Source: Prorocentrum cordatum
Taxonomy: Eukaryota > Sar > Dinophyceae > Prorocentrales > Prorocentraceae
Length of the DNA: 64,000 nucleotides
Direction: 5' to 3'
Assembly: GCA_963575745.1 (NCBI GenBank)
Contig: CAUYUJ010016072.1
Location: 64,001 to 128,000 of the forward strand
Shown here: positions 9,762 through 21,065 of the stretch, piece after piece
Layout: the number at the start of each line of letters is the position of its first letter
How positions within the stretch are numbered: the first letter of the stretch is position 1
Position numbers and translations under genes: made by a program
The notes under the pieces: generated by a model
Seen by the model: only the letters and a program-made list of their open reading frames with translations
Database searches by the model: none
Told to the model about the DNA's origin: nothing

Positions 9762-10460
9762 CGGCGTCGCGCCTGCCCCCCGTGGCCCGTCCCCCCCCCC
9801 GCCCTCTCCGGGTGGGGGGCGGAGGCGTCGCATCATTGTCCGACCAAGCCCTGCGTATGTCCTGCCTGTCGTGGCCGGTGCACGCGCGGGCCGCAGTAAG
9901 TCGCCCGCTGGTCGTCCGTGTTGGCCGCATCGGGTCGGCTCGCGGAGCTGCTTGCCGGTTGCCCGCGTTGGCCGCGTAAGGTTTTCGGCGCCAGATTTTT
10001 TTGCTCCGGCCGGGTCGACGCTGCAACGCAGCGCGACTAACGTCACAGAGTCGTCGCGAAAATTCGGTTTTGGCGGAGTAACCGCCCCAATTCCCGCCCC
10101 AGGTTTTCGCCGACGTCGCCGGCGGAAACCGTGACAACGCCACTCCCCCTCCCTCCCTTGCCCGTTCCGCCCCGTTGAATCTCAGGGTTCCTGATGCTTG
10201 TGCTGCCTGCAGCTCCTAGCACAGCAAATCCTCCTCTTTTTCCTCCTCCTCTTCCTGCTCCTCCCCCTCCTCCTTCACCGGATTTCGTCCTGGGACTCCT
10301 GACTCCTGACCTCCCCCCCCCTCCTCCGATATGGGGGGGGGAGGCGGCTCCCGAGCGGGGCCCCGCGCAGCCGTTTCGCCCACGGCCGCGGACGGGCCCG
10401 CGGCAATGGGGGCCCCCAGCGCAGAAGGCGCGACTCCCTGCGTCGACGCGTGACGATGAT
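9762..10460. other. Unassigned GC-rich stretch with CT-rich patch
   Basis: 9890-9990 contains irregular TTGGCCGCGT-type repeats. 10205-10330 is CCT-rich. No gene was recognised. Confidence 0.5.
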
Positions 10461-10623
10461 GTTCAGGAGGGAAAGAAACACACAGACACAATTAATCGTC
10501 GACTCCCCAGAAAATATGGGAAAATATGGGAAGTGGGGGGGAAGACAAAAACCCAGAAAATATAGGAAAATATGGGGAATCCTTTTATTTGTGTGTATTT
10601 ATTTGTGTGTCCTGGGGCCCCTT
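10461..10623 (+). mobile_element. AT-rich dispersed repeat R3, copy 1
   Basis: About 163 bp that matches 61871-62033 in the same orientation with few differences. The unit contains ACACAATTAATC, two nearly identical 25-bp segments built on CCCAGAAAATATGGGAAAA, and a 3' part TTTTATTTGTGTGTATTTA leading to CCTGGGGCCCCTT. It stands out as an AT-rich island in GC-rich DNA, with abrupt ends and unrelated flanks in both places. There is no coding potential and no clear terminal inverted repeat. Confidence 0.8.
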
Positions 10624-10829
10624 CAGATGTGGCCGGCCGCGCCGTGGTGCGGGCCCCTCCGGGGAGGGCGGGCCCCAGCGACTGCGGCCAGCCGCACCAG
10701 ACGACGCGCGGAACGCAGGTTACGCCTAGCCACCTGCCGCCAGGCGGCTCTGGATGGGGAGGCCCAGTTCCATCCGGCATGGCAGCCATGGTGGGGTCTC
10801 CAGTGGTCGGCGGCCTATGCGGAAGAGCC

Positions 10830-11954
10830 CGACATGTTCAGCTGCAGCGCTGGAGCCATGGCGAGCGAGAGGGGGGAGGCGAAGCAGGAGCCTGACACCC
10901 CCAACCACGACCCCGAGAGCAGCGTGTGCGAGCAGCGGGATGCCGTGATGCGCGAGAATGGGCGCGAGGCGTGCGTGCGAGAAGGGCGAGCAGCGGCTGC
11001 AACTGTATATGAGGCGAAGCTGGAGCCCACCATCGCTGGAAATTCCCCGTCGCTCCTCGTCGCCACGGCTGGATCGGCGAACGCAGTTTGCGAGAAAGTT
11101 GGCGAGGCGAAGATAGGACCCGACGTGACCAGCTTCAGCTCAGATATCGGGGCATGTGCGAAACGGCGATAAGCGTGCGTGCGAGCAGGGCGAACAGCGG
11201 CTGCAACTGTAGTGGCGGCGAAGCTGAAGCCCACCATCGCTAGACAATCCGCGTCGCCCCTCGTCGCCACGGCTGGATCTGTGAAGACAGTTTGCGGGAA
11301 AGCTGGAGAGGCGAGACAGAGCCCAACGTGACCAGCTACAGCTCAGAGATCGGGGCACTTGGGAAACGGCAAGAGGCGCGCGTGCGAGAAGGGCGAACAG
11401 AGGCTGCTCCTGTAGCGGAGACGAAGCTGGAACCCAACATCGCTAGACATTCCCCGTCGCTCCTCGCCGCCACGGCTGGATCTGCGAACGCAGTTTGCGA
11501 GAAAGCTGGAGAGGCGAATATAGAACCCAACGTGAACAGCTACAGTGCTGGGACCAGGGCGTGCGAGAAGGGAATGGCGAAGCTGGAGCCCGACGGCTGC
11601 GGCATCGAGGAGTGGCGGTCGCAGCTGGAGATCAAGAGGATCCGCGAGGCCAAGGCGGCACAGGCGGTTGCGCGTGCAGCGCAGGAGTCGGCGGCGGCCG
11701 CTGTCGCAGCTCACGGTCGTGGTGTATTTTTCCCTTCTGGACGATGTGGTGCCTTCCCGAAAAAATGCACAACGGAGGAACTCTGCCGCAACATGGTCGG
11801 CTTCCCGAGCTCGGGGGAGACGCCGCCGCAGCCAGATATCAAGGTGGGCGAGCTGTTCCGAGACTTCGCCGCGACCGCGGCGCAGATGGCCAGTTCCGCC
11901 CCGCCTGCACCCACTGCGGAGGAGCATGTTGGTGCGGATTGCAAGCAGATGTGA
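10830..11954 (+). pseudogene. Degenerate PPR-type repeat array
   Basis: The plus-strand peptide repeats a motif of the form EAKLEPnv-SYSagi-ACEKG: KLEPTIAGNSPSLL, IGPDVTSFSSDIGACAK, EPNVTSYSSEIGALGK and IEPNVNSYSAGTRACEKG. Pentatricopeptide repeat proteins of dinoflagellate organelles use this phrasing; the family binds organellar RNA. At DNA level the unit is about 200 bp, close to two 35-residue motifs, with tandem copies beginning near 10979, 11179 and 11382. The frame changes between 11172 and 11292 and helix B of each motif is poorly kept, so the array is decayed. The last frame (11292-11954) is open for 220 codons and ends with a non-repeat tail containing TTEELCRNMVGFPSSGE, which could still be coding. 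Confidence 0.55.
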
Positions 11955-12397
11955 AGTTCGCGATTTCGAGCTCTTTGGTATCCTTCCAGTTCGCTGTCGG
12001 GGACGGGTTCCTTCGACTACGTGTCCGGAGGCGTGGCATGGAATGCATCGGCCTCGTGGAGTACTTTTTCTTCTGGGTTGTTCGGGCCTCCGAACTTATT
12101 TCGTGACTTCGTCAGTGGTCTCGTGTCGTCTCGCCTCCGACATGGGGGGGGCTGCTGCCAGTCACCAGTTGCCCTCGGCCGTTGGCCCTCGCGCTGGTCA
12201 GCTGTTGCCTTCGGCCGTTGGTCCTGCTGCTGTTCCTCAGCTGTTATCCCGCCCCGCGGGACAACGAGTGCGCGGGGCAAATTCAGTTTCGGAATCGAAA
12301 TTGCGCATGTCGCCTTGGAGTCTCATTTTTCATGGAACCCGCCCCAGGACCATCAGGTGCCACCTCTTCGACGCGCGCGCCCCCTCCGTTTCGCTTG
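11955..12397. other. Unassigned; short 36-39 bp duplication at 12168-12245
   Basis: TTGCCYTCGGCCGTTGG is repeated at about 12169 and 12207 within two related 36-39 bp units. Nothing else was recognised. Confidence 0.5.
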
Positions 12398-12680
12398 CCC
12401 CCCCCCCCCCCCCCGGTTGAGGACAGTTTTTTGGGCCTTGCCCGTGAGGACCGCCAATAGGCTTCACACCCCGCGCAGCTTCCATCCTAGGGGTTGCGTG
12501 GGTCCCCCCCGCACGTATGCGTGATGTCGTCAACAGACACCAGAGGGGGCCGAGGCCGGCCCTTCGGTCCCTCGGCCAACGAAGACAGCCGTAGGGAGGG
12601 GTGCCAACGTACCCCATACAAGCTTGACCTTCATGACCTTAGCGCGCCACTTGCCACCACGCGGCTTTTCCTCCTCCACC
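12398..12680 (-). repeat. Dispersed repeat R2, copy 2
   Basis: It begins with a 17-bp C run (12398-12414) followed by GGTTGAGGAC and parallels 8938-9180 throughout. It carries about 38 extra bases at 12496-12533, between the segment ending CTAGGGG and the segment starting AACAGACACC. On the minus strand the frame keeps KPRGGKWRAKVMKV. Confidence 0.8.
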
Positions 12681-13912
12681 CCTCCTGCTCCCACCTTTTC
12701 TTTCTCACGGCGCCCTCCCGCCCAACAACACGTTTTCTCAGAGAGCCCACGCCGCGTCACCCGAACCAGCAAGCACCGACCTGCTTCGATTCGGGCTGAG
12801 CCTGGGGCGGCCTGCATCACCGAGTGCCCCACGCGCTTTTGCGACGGCCATGAGCCTCCGGGCGTGGTGCGGGTGGCCAGCGGGTAGCCTCCCGGTGCCG
12901 TCGTCGCCGCCCAGCAGTGAAAACGATGCCGATTTCGATGTTGGTGCGCCATTCCCGATCCAAGTCCGATCCGAGTTCTGATTCGTGTTGGTCTGGTTTG
13001 TCGCCGATCCGGCTCCGAAGGGGGAAGGGTTTGGGGATGCGTGGGCGTGGGTGGGGCGAGGGGTGTTTCAAAATCCCCACTGGCTGCAATGCTGGCCGCG
13101 TCACAGCCTGCAGTTGCGTGCAACGTGCGGGTGCACGGCGGCGGCGGATCCCCGCAGCTTGCCGTGGGAATGCTTCGACCTCCCCCGCAAAGGGCCGAGG
13201 GAGCCTGGCCCGTCCTGGCAAGGGCCTGTGCCCTGGAGGCGCGGCTGGCCCGTGTCGGCCGGCTGCGATGCAGGGCGCGGCGCGAGGCACGCAGTCCCGT
13301 CGGGCGTGCGTGGGCGGACTTCCCTTTCTGAATGGGAAGGGTGGGCATGTTGTGGTTGCCAGTGGTCTCTTGGTCGTTCCCGCTAGTCGGCGTCGCAGCC
13401 AGGGGGGAGGAAGAGAAAACGAGCGTTTTCCGAAGGTTTACAGGGCCTCCAGCTCTCTGAGAAGCCGCCCAAGCCCTCCTCGAGACCACAGAAGGCTTCC
13501 CAGAACACCAGAGGGATTATGTGAAGCCCCGCCGCTTTCCCAGAAGGCCTGCCCCCTCTCATTTCCCCATCAGACTGGACATCCACGCGAGCTGGTGTTG
13601 AGATGCTGTGCTTTCGTTATACAACGGCGAAGTCACATGAATCTCCCAGGCATAATATCCCTCGCTTTTCCCTCCCCCTCCTGGCTCCCTCAGTGCTCCT
13701 TTCCTTGATATTATAAACAACTCCTCCCTGTCGCACCCCGAGGCCCGTCGGAAAGGCTTGCCGGGAGTTTGGCTTGGTTTTTCTTCACCATGTTGATTGT
13801 GAAGCTCGAAAGCTGGCAACCGCTTCTCAGATGGGCGGCGGGTCGTTTCCACTGCGCCTCTCGCCTGAGCGCCAGGCACATCCGTTTCCAAACGATGGAA
13901 GGAGTTTCACAT
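12681..13912. other. Unassigned; includes GATCCGAT-rich tract
   Basis: 12917-13025 contains CGATCCAAGTCCGATCCGAG-type sequence like that near 1700 and 4600. The long frames on both strands (12917-13708 plus, 12530-13489 minus) overlap each other, lack domains, and are treated as composition artefacts. Confidence 0.5.
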
Positions 13913-14262
13913 ATTGAGGGCGGGCCGTTTTCAACAAGTGGTTTTCGCCATAGCGCCGCGCACATTCTTTTGAACAGCTTGCAAGCGCTTCGCGGATTGA
14001 GGGCGGGTCGTTTTCAAATGGTTGTTGTGTTTTGCCTTGGTGTCGCGCGCATTGGTCTTACCAAAATGCACGGGAGTATTGGATTGAGGGCGGGCCGTTT
14101 TCAAGATGTTGTTTCGCTTCACCGCCGCACGCATTCGTCTCATACATGTGCAGGTGTTTCACGGATTTAGAGCGGTTGTTTGTCATCTTGCGGTTCTCGT
14201 CGTAGCGCCTCGCACACTCGTCTCAAAACATTGCCAGCGTTTCACGGTTGCCCATGGTCAGC
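13913..14262 (+). repeat. R4 tandem repeat array, about 85-bp unit, 4 copies
   Basis: Units start with GATTGAGGGCGGGCCGTTTTCAA (written here as GATTGAGGGCGGG plus CCGTTTTCAA) near 13912, 13996, 14082 and, more decayed, 14164. Each continues with a TTTTGCC-type middle and GCGCGCATTCGTCTYA. The reverse complement of this unit recurs at 45120-45345 and, more decayed, at 49545-49640. Confidence 0.8.
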
Positions 14263-14301
14263 GCGCCAGACAAAAAAAAACACTCGTGCTCTGGGGCGAT
14301 T

Positions 14302-14463
14302 CTCACCACCCACCAAACCACCCCAACCCAACCCGAAGGCTTCAATTTGTCCTCCATTTCCAGTGGGGGGGGGTCGGGGGACATGGGAAAAACACATGGA
14401 ACCCGTACCCCCCCAACCCGAAATTCAGATCTTCGGGTTGGGTTGGGGTGGTCTGGTAGGTAG
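14302..14463 (-). mobile_element. MITE-2 copy 2, inverted
   Basis: The reverse complement of this segment matches 4821-4985 end to end, including both inverted termini and the central GTACGGGTTCCAT. Internal differences are mostly in G-run lengths. The flanks share only GATT, so the target duplication is uncertain here. Confidence 0.8.
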
Positions 14464-14660
14464 TCAGATTCAGGCCTGTCCGGGCGCAGCAGTTGCGTTG
14501 ATTCGCTGTGTTGATGTCCCAAGAATGGCGCTCTGGCGCGATTCAGGATCATCAAGACGCTACACTTAGGTTGGCTTGTGGCGTTGGAGTCCCGATAATG
14601 ATTTCCAACCAACGTGTTGTTGGGTCTTCGTTTTGAAGAGACGGTCGCCGTGTTTCTCCT
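14464..14660. other. Unassigned; carries the R6 tail motif inverted
   Basis: The reverse complement of 14617-14650 reads GTCTCTTCAAAACGAAGACC followed by CAACA. This is the same tail that ends the R6 tandem arrays at about 36915 and 48240, followed here by a CT-rich tract. Confidence 0.55.
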
Positions 14661-16230
14661 CCCTCCTCCACCAGCCGCCGTCCATTTTTTGGCTTTGAGA
14701 GCAGGGCCAGTCCCTGCGAGCGAGCCTCCCCGGGACAGCTGCCACACGTGTCGGACCGACCGCCATCGCGCGTGGCTGGACGACAGTGACAGGTGTCGCT
14801 TCGCCTGCGCAGCCCCACGCCCCTGCGGGCGGGCGGGCCGCTGGGCCAGATGCCACGTTCAGACCGTGGTCCAGAGCCCGCGTGGTATCGTCGGGCTCGC
14901 TCACAGAGAGCAGCGGCGCGAGCTCTACTTCGAGTTCCGGCCGCTCGCACACCTATTCGACGCACATCGCAGTTCGATGCCCAAGACTCCAACATGGGCT
15001 ACAAACGCCGCGTCCAAGGGGGGCCAGCCAGTGCCAACAGATTATGCCAACTGGCTTTGTACGCAGTGTGGCATTTCCAACTGACCATGATCACAGCTCT
15101 GCCACTGGTGTTTTCCACCCCAACGGGGCTCTCGACCACGTGGTGGACGTCATCTGCAGCCGATGCGCCGCTAAGGACAAGGAGACCGAGAAGCTGCCAG
15201 TCGCCCACCGCGCGGTGCCTCTAGGGAACCAGGAGGAGCCGCCGACGCATCCAGTTCGTCAGTGACAGCTACTCAACCAGGTGGCGCAGCATCGGAATCA
15301 GCGACCATTTCTACCACATTGTCCATCCTGCCTGCATAGCCCGAGACGTCGAAGGCACACGAGTGCTGGGTAGAGCCTCCCACGGGGGCCAAGGAGTTGG
15401 CCCGATATCGCACGCATATCAAGACCGCGCCCTCTTCGTTGGAGAGCCGCATTCAGCCGCCGAGCGTTGTGTGCCACTCCGTGCCAGCTGAGACCACTCG
15501 AGACGTAGTACGCAGTGTTTCTCTTCATGCGCATCCATGCTTGCTGGGCGCGGATCGAAAGGCACATCAGGAGAGGTATTTGGACAGAGCCCAGCGGCGT
15601 CTATCAGATGCCAAAACCGCGGAGGAGTCCACCAAGATCGCCCTCACCAAGGCCACCGGCCACCGCCATGCGCGAGGCCGTGCAGAAGGACTTTGACCAA
15701 TCGTCCGGCTTGCTGACCCCTTTTCAAGACCTTCCATCACCAGGAGGAGAAGGAAACAGCAGCAGCAGCAGCCGCCGGTGCAAAGTCAGCTCAGACGGCA
15801 GCCAGCGCGAAAGCAGTGGGTCGCACAGTTCAGTTCGGCCACATTCCCATGGTGATCGACGCGCCACCACCCAGTTTCAGGCCGCCAGCACCGCCGCCGC
15901 CTCCGCGACCATGTCGTATCGACCCCCCAACGGTGATACGGTGATCTCTCTGCCCACCGTCATCACCGGGCTCCAGGCTGGCCAGCACGCGTTCACCCGG
16001 CAGCTTTTGACGTTGGCGCGCACGTTCGCGACTCCGCAGTTATCGCTACAGGCGGCGCCCCCTCAGACAGCCATCTCAGCGCGCGCTGCGCAGAGCGGAC
16101 AACGTCCAGCCGCAGCCATGCAGGCCGCGGCGCAGCCCGAGGATCGGGCGCAGCAGCCCTCTGGAGCAGTCAGCGGAGCAGCGGAGCAAGTGGAGCCAGC
16201 TACCTCAACAGCGCCAGCAGACGCTTGAGG
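14660..16230 (+). pseudogene. Possible LINE ORF1-like remnant
   Basis: Several protein-like pieces lie in different frames in an order that fits a non-LTR ORF1. First, YANWLCTQCGISN (about 15040-15084) and VVDVICSRCAAKD (about 15140-15178) could be the two halves of a zinc ribbon. Second, a charged helix at 15550-15650 (HQERYLDRAQRRLSDAKTA) has coiled-coil spacing. Last comes a long Ala/Gln/Pro-rich region to 16228. Frame changes separate the pieces. I infer an RNA-binding ORF1 of a decayed LINE; without a matching RT nearby this remains weak. Confidence 0.35.
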
Positions 16231-17384
16231 TGGATTTGGGATCCGCGCGGGCTTGCTCCCTCCAGACGGCCTGCCACGCATCGCAGAGGAGGAGCTGGCG
16301 GCGCTCAGGGCTGCAGGGTCTGCAGCCGCGACCAACGCCATAATTGGCAACGGCAGCAGCAGCGCCCGCCTCCATGGCCTTTGCTGCTCGGCTGCGGAGG
16401 GCGCAGGCCAGTCAGTCGTGCTCCGCGGCGTGCTTTTCCGCCCAAGCCTATGCTTCATCTCCGTGCCATTGGTTTTCCCGCTTGTGCGAGTTGCCTCTTG
16501 GGCAGCATTCACACGTTGCCTCTTGGGCAACATTCATTGTCTGACGGTCTTGAGTTGTATGTTTCGTGGATACACAATGCAGGACAATCACCGGAAACTT
16601 CGTCTGCCGCCTTTGCCCAACCTTCGTGCGCGCGAAGGTGCTCAGGCTGTTTTCAATGCTCCAACCGACGTACCTCCCCGACATGTTCAATCCAAAGTAC
16701 ATAAACATCGACAATATTGTAAAGCCGTTCTTTGTGCCTATAAGCTCATTCGTGCCCTTATGATGTACTTGACTAGGGTACCCCCTGCCCAACCCGAGTG
16801 CGACCGACGTATCCTCTTACTGGATCTGATCGGCCAGCGTTTTCCCCCCTTCTGCTTGACTGCTACGGTGAATCAGTGTTCTGCGCCTGGCCCACCGCGA
16901 AGCGCTTCATCGTCGTTTGTGTCTGTGTTTGGGGATGCTGCAACGTTGGAGGCGACCCAAGCCTTCACCATACGGGATGTCCCCGTTGTCCGTGCCCTTT
17001 TCTTCGTCCCGTCCTCCCTCTTAGGGCTCTGGTTCGCTTTCCACTTTTCTCCCCCGTTGCTGGGTGGCCCCAAAAAGTGACGCAGTTCTTGCCCACAGCG
17101 TTGCTCCCAGCCTTTAACGCCCCTCGTGCCCGCGGGCTCAGGTCTCGCAAGTGTGCTCACGATGCCATCCGCGCCAGATCGAGAGCCAGCTCGCGGAGAT
17201 CAGGCCGAATTCGAAGGCTGTTCATCACATGATTCCACCCTTCTGTCTGGCGCCACATAGCCCCCCAGAGGGGTCGCGATTTTTTCTTGCCCCTGAACGG
17301 GTTTCTCTCCCAACGGTGTGCGGACTGATCCCGTCCCCTGCTTGTCCCTTTTTCCTTTCAGTAAGCGGCGGTCCTCCTCGTGCT
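16231..17384. other. Unassigned stretch
   Basis: Several overlapping frames, none with recognised motifs. A short direct repeat of GTTGCCTCTTGGGCA(G/A)CATTCA lies at about 16490-16535. Confidence 0.5.
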
Positions 17385-17569
17385 CCTCCTCCTCCACCTC
17401 CTTCCTCCTCCTCCTCCTCTTCCCCGTCCTCATCCTCCTCCTCCTCGTCCTCCTCATCCTTCTCCTCCCCGTCCTGCTCCTCCATCTCTCCTCCCCATCA
17501 TTTCTCATTCATCCCTCCCTCCCCCTCCTTTCTCTTCCCCTCTATCCATCCTTCCCCCGGTGCTTCGAG
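17385..17569. repeat. CCT-rich polypyrimidine tract before exon C
   Basis: Irregular CCT/CTC/CGT units to 17475, then a continuous CT tract up to the proposed acceptor CTTCGAG. It could serve as an extended polypyrimidine tract or simply be microsatellite. Confidence 0.75.
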
Positions 17570-17683
17570 AAGCTCCTGGAACGCGAGCGGATGCTGCAGG
17601 GGGGCGGTTCAGGCGGCGCGGGCCCTCAGACGGTGAGCTACGCGGCCTTCCAGAAGGTGTGCACGCAGGCGAGCTTCCCGGGG
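17570..17683 (+). CDS. EF-hand-like gene, exon C (hypothetical)
   Basis: Thirty-eight codons: KLLERERMLQGGG, SGGAGPQTVSYAAFQKVC, then TQASFPG. VSYAAFQKVC has the shape of an EF-hand exit helix after a glycine-rich loop. The acceptor is CTTCGAG (AG at 17568-17569) and the donor is GTGATA at 17684; both leave phase 0, matching exons B and D. Flanking sequence is CT-rich on the left and GA-rich on the right, so the protein-like block is sharply bounded. The link to the other exons is an inference from style, strand, order and phase. Beyond 17683 the frame hits a stop almost at once. Confidence 0.5.
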
Positions 17684-17699
17684 GTGATATGAGGGGGAG

Positions 17700-19520
17700 G
17701 GGAGGAAGGGTCCTCTGATGCCCCTTGTTTGCAGTCCGCGCTGCCTCTCCGAACCCTTGCGCGCACCATTTGTGTCTCTATTGATGCTTTGCTTTCCTGG
17801 CGCTCAGCCGCGGCTGATGTGCACGGTTCGGTTGTCATTGTCCGCCGTGGAAGGTGGAAATTGTTTGAGCGTGTGCGTCGCAAACCCAACAAAAATGAGG
17901 CGGAGGTCATGCATGGTCCCGTTTCCTCCCTTCCCTGTTGTTTCCCCTCCCCTTCGCTCTATTTTGCGGGGTGCGTCCTCTCTCGGGCACCATGTGGCTT
18001 GCGGCCTTCCGTTTGGGCGTAAAAGGAAGCTGCCCTTTGTGGGCACACCCCTGCGCGGTGCGTTTGCGGGACGGCGTCCCACGCGCGTGGTTGCAGTGGC
18101 CAAGCGACACGCAGTTGGGCGCGTGTTGGGGCTTCGGCAGGCCAGGCTGGAATTGAACGTCCGTGCAGGTGCAGCAAAGGGAAGGGGCAATGAGTGCAAG
18201 AGGGTGGCCCTAAAAGGGTCTTGAACGGCCACCGAACTGCAACCGCGGCCCCCAAAATTGCACGAAAGGTGCATCTTTCTTAGCCCCCAAGTGGGCTGCC
18301 CCCGTGTTAACGAACGCCCAAAGGAGGCGTACGAGGACTCGATTTGGCCACGCGGCGCAGTGGCATCGCATTGGCGCCACGCACGATGTCCAACTGTGAT
18401 GTTCGGTGCGTTACCCTTCGCGGCTCGTCCCCGACGGCGGCATCATGGCAGGAGCTGGTGGTTTGTGGGGTGCACCTGGCAGGGCACAACGACAATGACT
18501 TTGGGATGCGTACATATTGCTGCGCATCTCTTCCGAATGCACTCTGACAGTGATATCCGCCTCATGTCTGAGATTGGCGGGACTGCGAGCAGCAACCGTT
18601 GCACTTCTTCGAGCTTTTCCACTGCTTCGATTTTCTTCGATCAAAGGCCTTTTGCCACCAACGCAAGGAGGACGAGCTCGAGGAGGAGAAGGTGGTGCAG
18701 GCAGGCACATAAGATGATGAGGACGGCGGAGGCGGAGGATCGCAGAGGAGGAGGAGGAGGTGGAGGATGAGGATGGAATAGGAGGAATAGTTGGAGCAGT
18801 TGGGCGACGGCGGTGGAGGTGACGGGAACGAGGAGAAGGATATGGCTGTGGGGTAGGAGGGGGTGGATGAGAAGGCATAGTCGGCGAATGGTGAGGGAAG
18901 GTATGAACGAAGGCGGGCAGAAGGAAATTGTACGGGAAAGGAGTAGGTAGGGAGGGAGGAGGCTTTACGGAGCGTTCAGATTTGCTTCAATCGGCTTTGG
19001 GGGGCTCCAAGGGGGTTCTCCGGCGCCCTTCGGTCATTCATGGGGACGGCTCTTAGACGGGGACAGGAGGGGGCGGTGTAAGGTTGCAGAGCGGAGGGAG
19101 CGCGGGGGGAGTGGGAGGGGCAGGATGAGGGGGAGAACATGATTGTTTGATATGGTTTGCTTTAGCGCTTGATAGTGCCACCCTTAAGCGGGCTCTTCCC
19201 CAGCAGGGTGTGATTGGGCGTGTGATCTTTCCTCGCGCTCCCGCCGCACAGCCGCCGATGGACTGCAGTACCCGTGCAAAGCGGCCACGTCCCAGGTGGA
19301 CACGCGCGCCATTCTGACGCCTTGCACTTGCCGTGTAGCTTGTGGCCATGAGAGGCCCTCGGCGGTCTTTAGGGTTCTCTGGGGGGATCGGGGGGGGTGC
19401 TGGATGGCACCCACAGGGGATAGAGGAGGACAAGCGCGAGGAGAGGAGGACTGATCAGGGGGTGACTGTGAGGGAGGAGGCGGGCAAGAAGGAAGAGGAG
19501 CAGGGCTGTCGCCCACGCGG
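17700..19520. other. Unassigned; GGA-rich at 18660-18960
   Basis: 17700-18650 has mixed composition with no recognised domain on either strand. 18660-18960 is an irregular GGA/GAG-rich tract. 19050-19520 has no recognised feature. Confidence 0.5.
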
Positions 19521-19524
19521 GATA

Positions 19525-20262
19525 TGATGTTGATGATGATGTTGAGAATGATTATTATGAGCATGATGATGAGGAGGAGGAGGAGGAGGAGGATGAGGGC
19601 TGGTCGTGGATGACGCCAGCAGCGCCGATGATGATAATGATGGTTGTTGTGTTGGTGGTACAGGTCGTGATGATGTTGATGATGATTATGATGATGACGG
19701 TGGTGGTGATGATGATGGTGATGTCGTTGATCATGATGATGATAATGTTGATGACGATGTTGATAAAGGTGATTAGAACCGGTGATGACACTGTTGATGA
19801 TGGTGATGATGATGGTGGTGGTGATGATGGTGCTGATGACGTTGGTGGTGGTGGTGATGTTGATGATACTGCTTATAACGATGTTGTTGATGATGATGAT
19901 GATGCTGGCGGAGACGGTGATGGTGATGCTGACGACGACGACGATGATGATGATGACGATGATATTGATCATAATCACGATCATGATGATGCTCATGGTG
20001 ATGATGATGATGATCATGTTGACGATGAGGATGAAGATGAGGATGTTGATGATGATGCTGATGATGATGGTGATGCTGATGGTCGTCATGAATATTGATA
20101 TGATGATGAGGAGCAAGTTGGCGATGATGAGCATGACGGTAATGACGATGCTGATGACGATGCCGATGATGACGATGATGGTGATGATGATGATGTTGTT
20201 GACGTTGATGTTGATGTTGATGTTGATGATGTCGATTATGTTGATGATGCTGATACTGATAC

Positions 20263-20293
<31 letters not shown>

Positions 20294-20340
20294 AGAAAAG
20301 ATGCTGATGAGGTTGATGATGGTTATGACGATAATGTGGA
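19525..20340. repeat. Imperfect ATG/GAT trinucleotide array, part 1
   Basis: About 815 bp dominated by GATGAT and TGATGT units, with GTT, GGT, GCT and CGA variants. Frames across it give poly-Met, poly-Asp or poly-His/Ile strings and are repeat artefacts. The unit order is irregular, with no visible higher-order period. Confidence 0.93.
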
Positions 20341-20524
20341 GGAGGAGGAAGAAGAGGAGGAAGGTAGGAGAAAGAAGGCGGACGAGTCGGTGGATGGAAG
20401 TGAGTACGATGCGGGATGCAGGAGGAGTTGAACGAGTTCTTCCTCAGGAGGAGGAGGAGCAGGATGATGGCGACGGAGCACGATGACATGAGAGGAATAA
20501 GGAGTGGATGCGGGAACAGATCTT
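20341..20524. other. GGA-rich spacer between ATG arrays
   Basis: It contains GCGGGATGCAGGAGGAGTTG (20411-20430). A similar GCGGGATGAAGGAGGAGCTG occurs at 21118-21137, just after the second array, so array plus spacer was probably duplicated. Confidence 0.6.
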
Positions 20525-20589
20525 AATGATGATGATGGTGATGATGATGATGATGATGATTCTGTGATGCTGATAATGAAAATGCTGAC

Positions 20590-20620
<31 letters not shown>

Positions 20621-21065
20621 CTGTTGGTAATGGTATGAGGATGATGCTGATGATGTTGATGATGATGCTGATGATGATGAAGCGGACTGTCATGGTGGTC
20701 ATGATGAGGATTTATGATAGGATGGTGATGGTGATGGTGCTGATGATGATGGTGATGGTGATGGTGATGCTGATGGCGGTAATGAGAATTTGGGGGCCGA
20801 TGAGGAGAAGGCTGGCAATGATGATGAGCATGACGAGGATGATGTTGATGATGATGATGAGGCGGATGCTAATAATGTTGATGTTGCTGTTGATGCTGCT
20901 GATACCGAGGATGATGATGGTGATGGTGATGGTGATGCTGATTATGATGATGATGCTGCTGATGCTGATGGTGCTGCTGCAGATTATGTTGATGATGATG
21001 CTGATGATGATGATAATGCTGAGGAGGAGGAGGAGGCGATAATAACAATGAGGAGGAGGATGAGG
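20525..21065. repeat. Imperfect ATG/GAT trinucleotide array, part 2
   Basis: About 540 bp of the same class as 19525-20340, ending in GGA units. Pure runs of 8-10 GAT units occur at 20539-20560 and 20590-20620. Confidence 0.93.

Larger units (their letters stand above)
5517..17569 (+). other. Proposed intron 2, about 12 kb, filled with repeats
   Basis: If exons B and C belong to one transcript, this whole stretch is intronic. It contains CT-rich tracts, an isolated ORF (7672-8130), the two poly-C-headed repeats, the AT-rich R3 repeat, the PPR-like array, the 85-bp tandem repeat, MITE-2 copy 2 and a possible LINE ORF1, listed separately. The 3' end is a long polypyrimidine CT tract ending TGCTTCGAG at 17569. 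Confidence 0.35.

Noticed and set aside
12530-13489. 319-codon minus-strand ORF
   Set aside because: Only its first part (repeat R2) is shared with another locus; the rest is Arg/Pro/Thr-rich and overlaps equally open plus-strand frames.
19184-20490. Poly-Met, Asp, His and Ile ORFs, up to 316 codons
   Set aside because: Artefacts of the ATG/GAT microsatellite on both strands.
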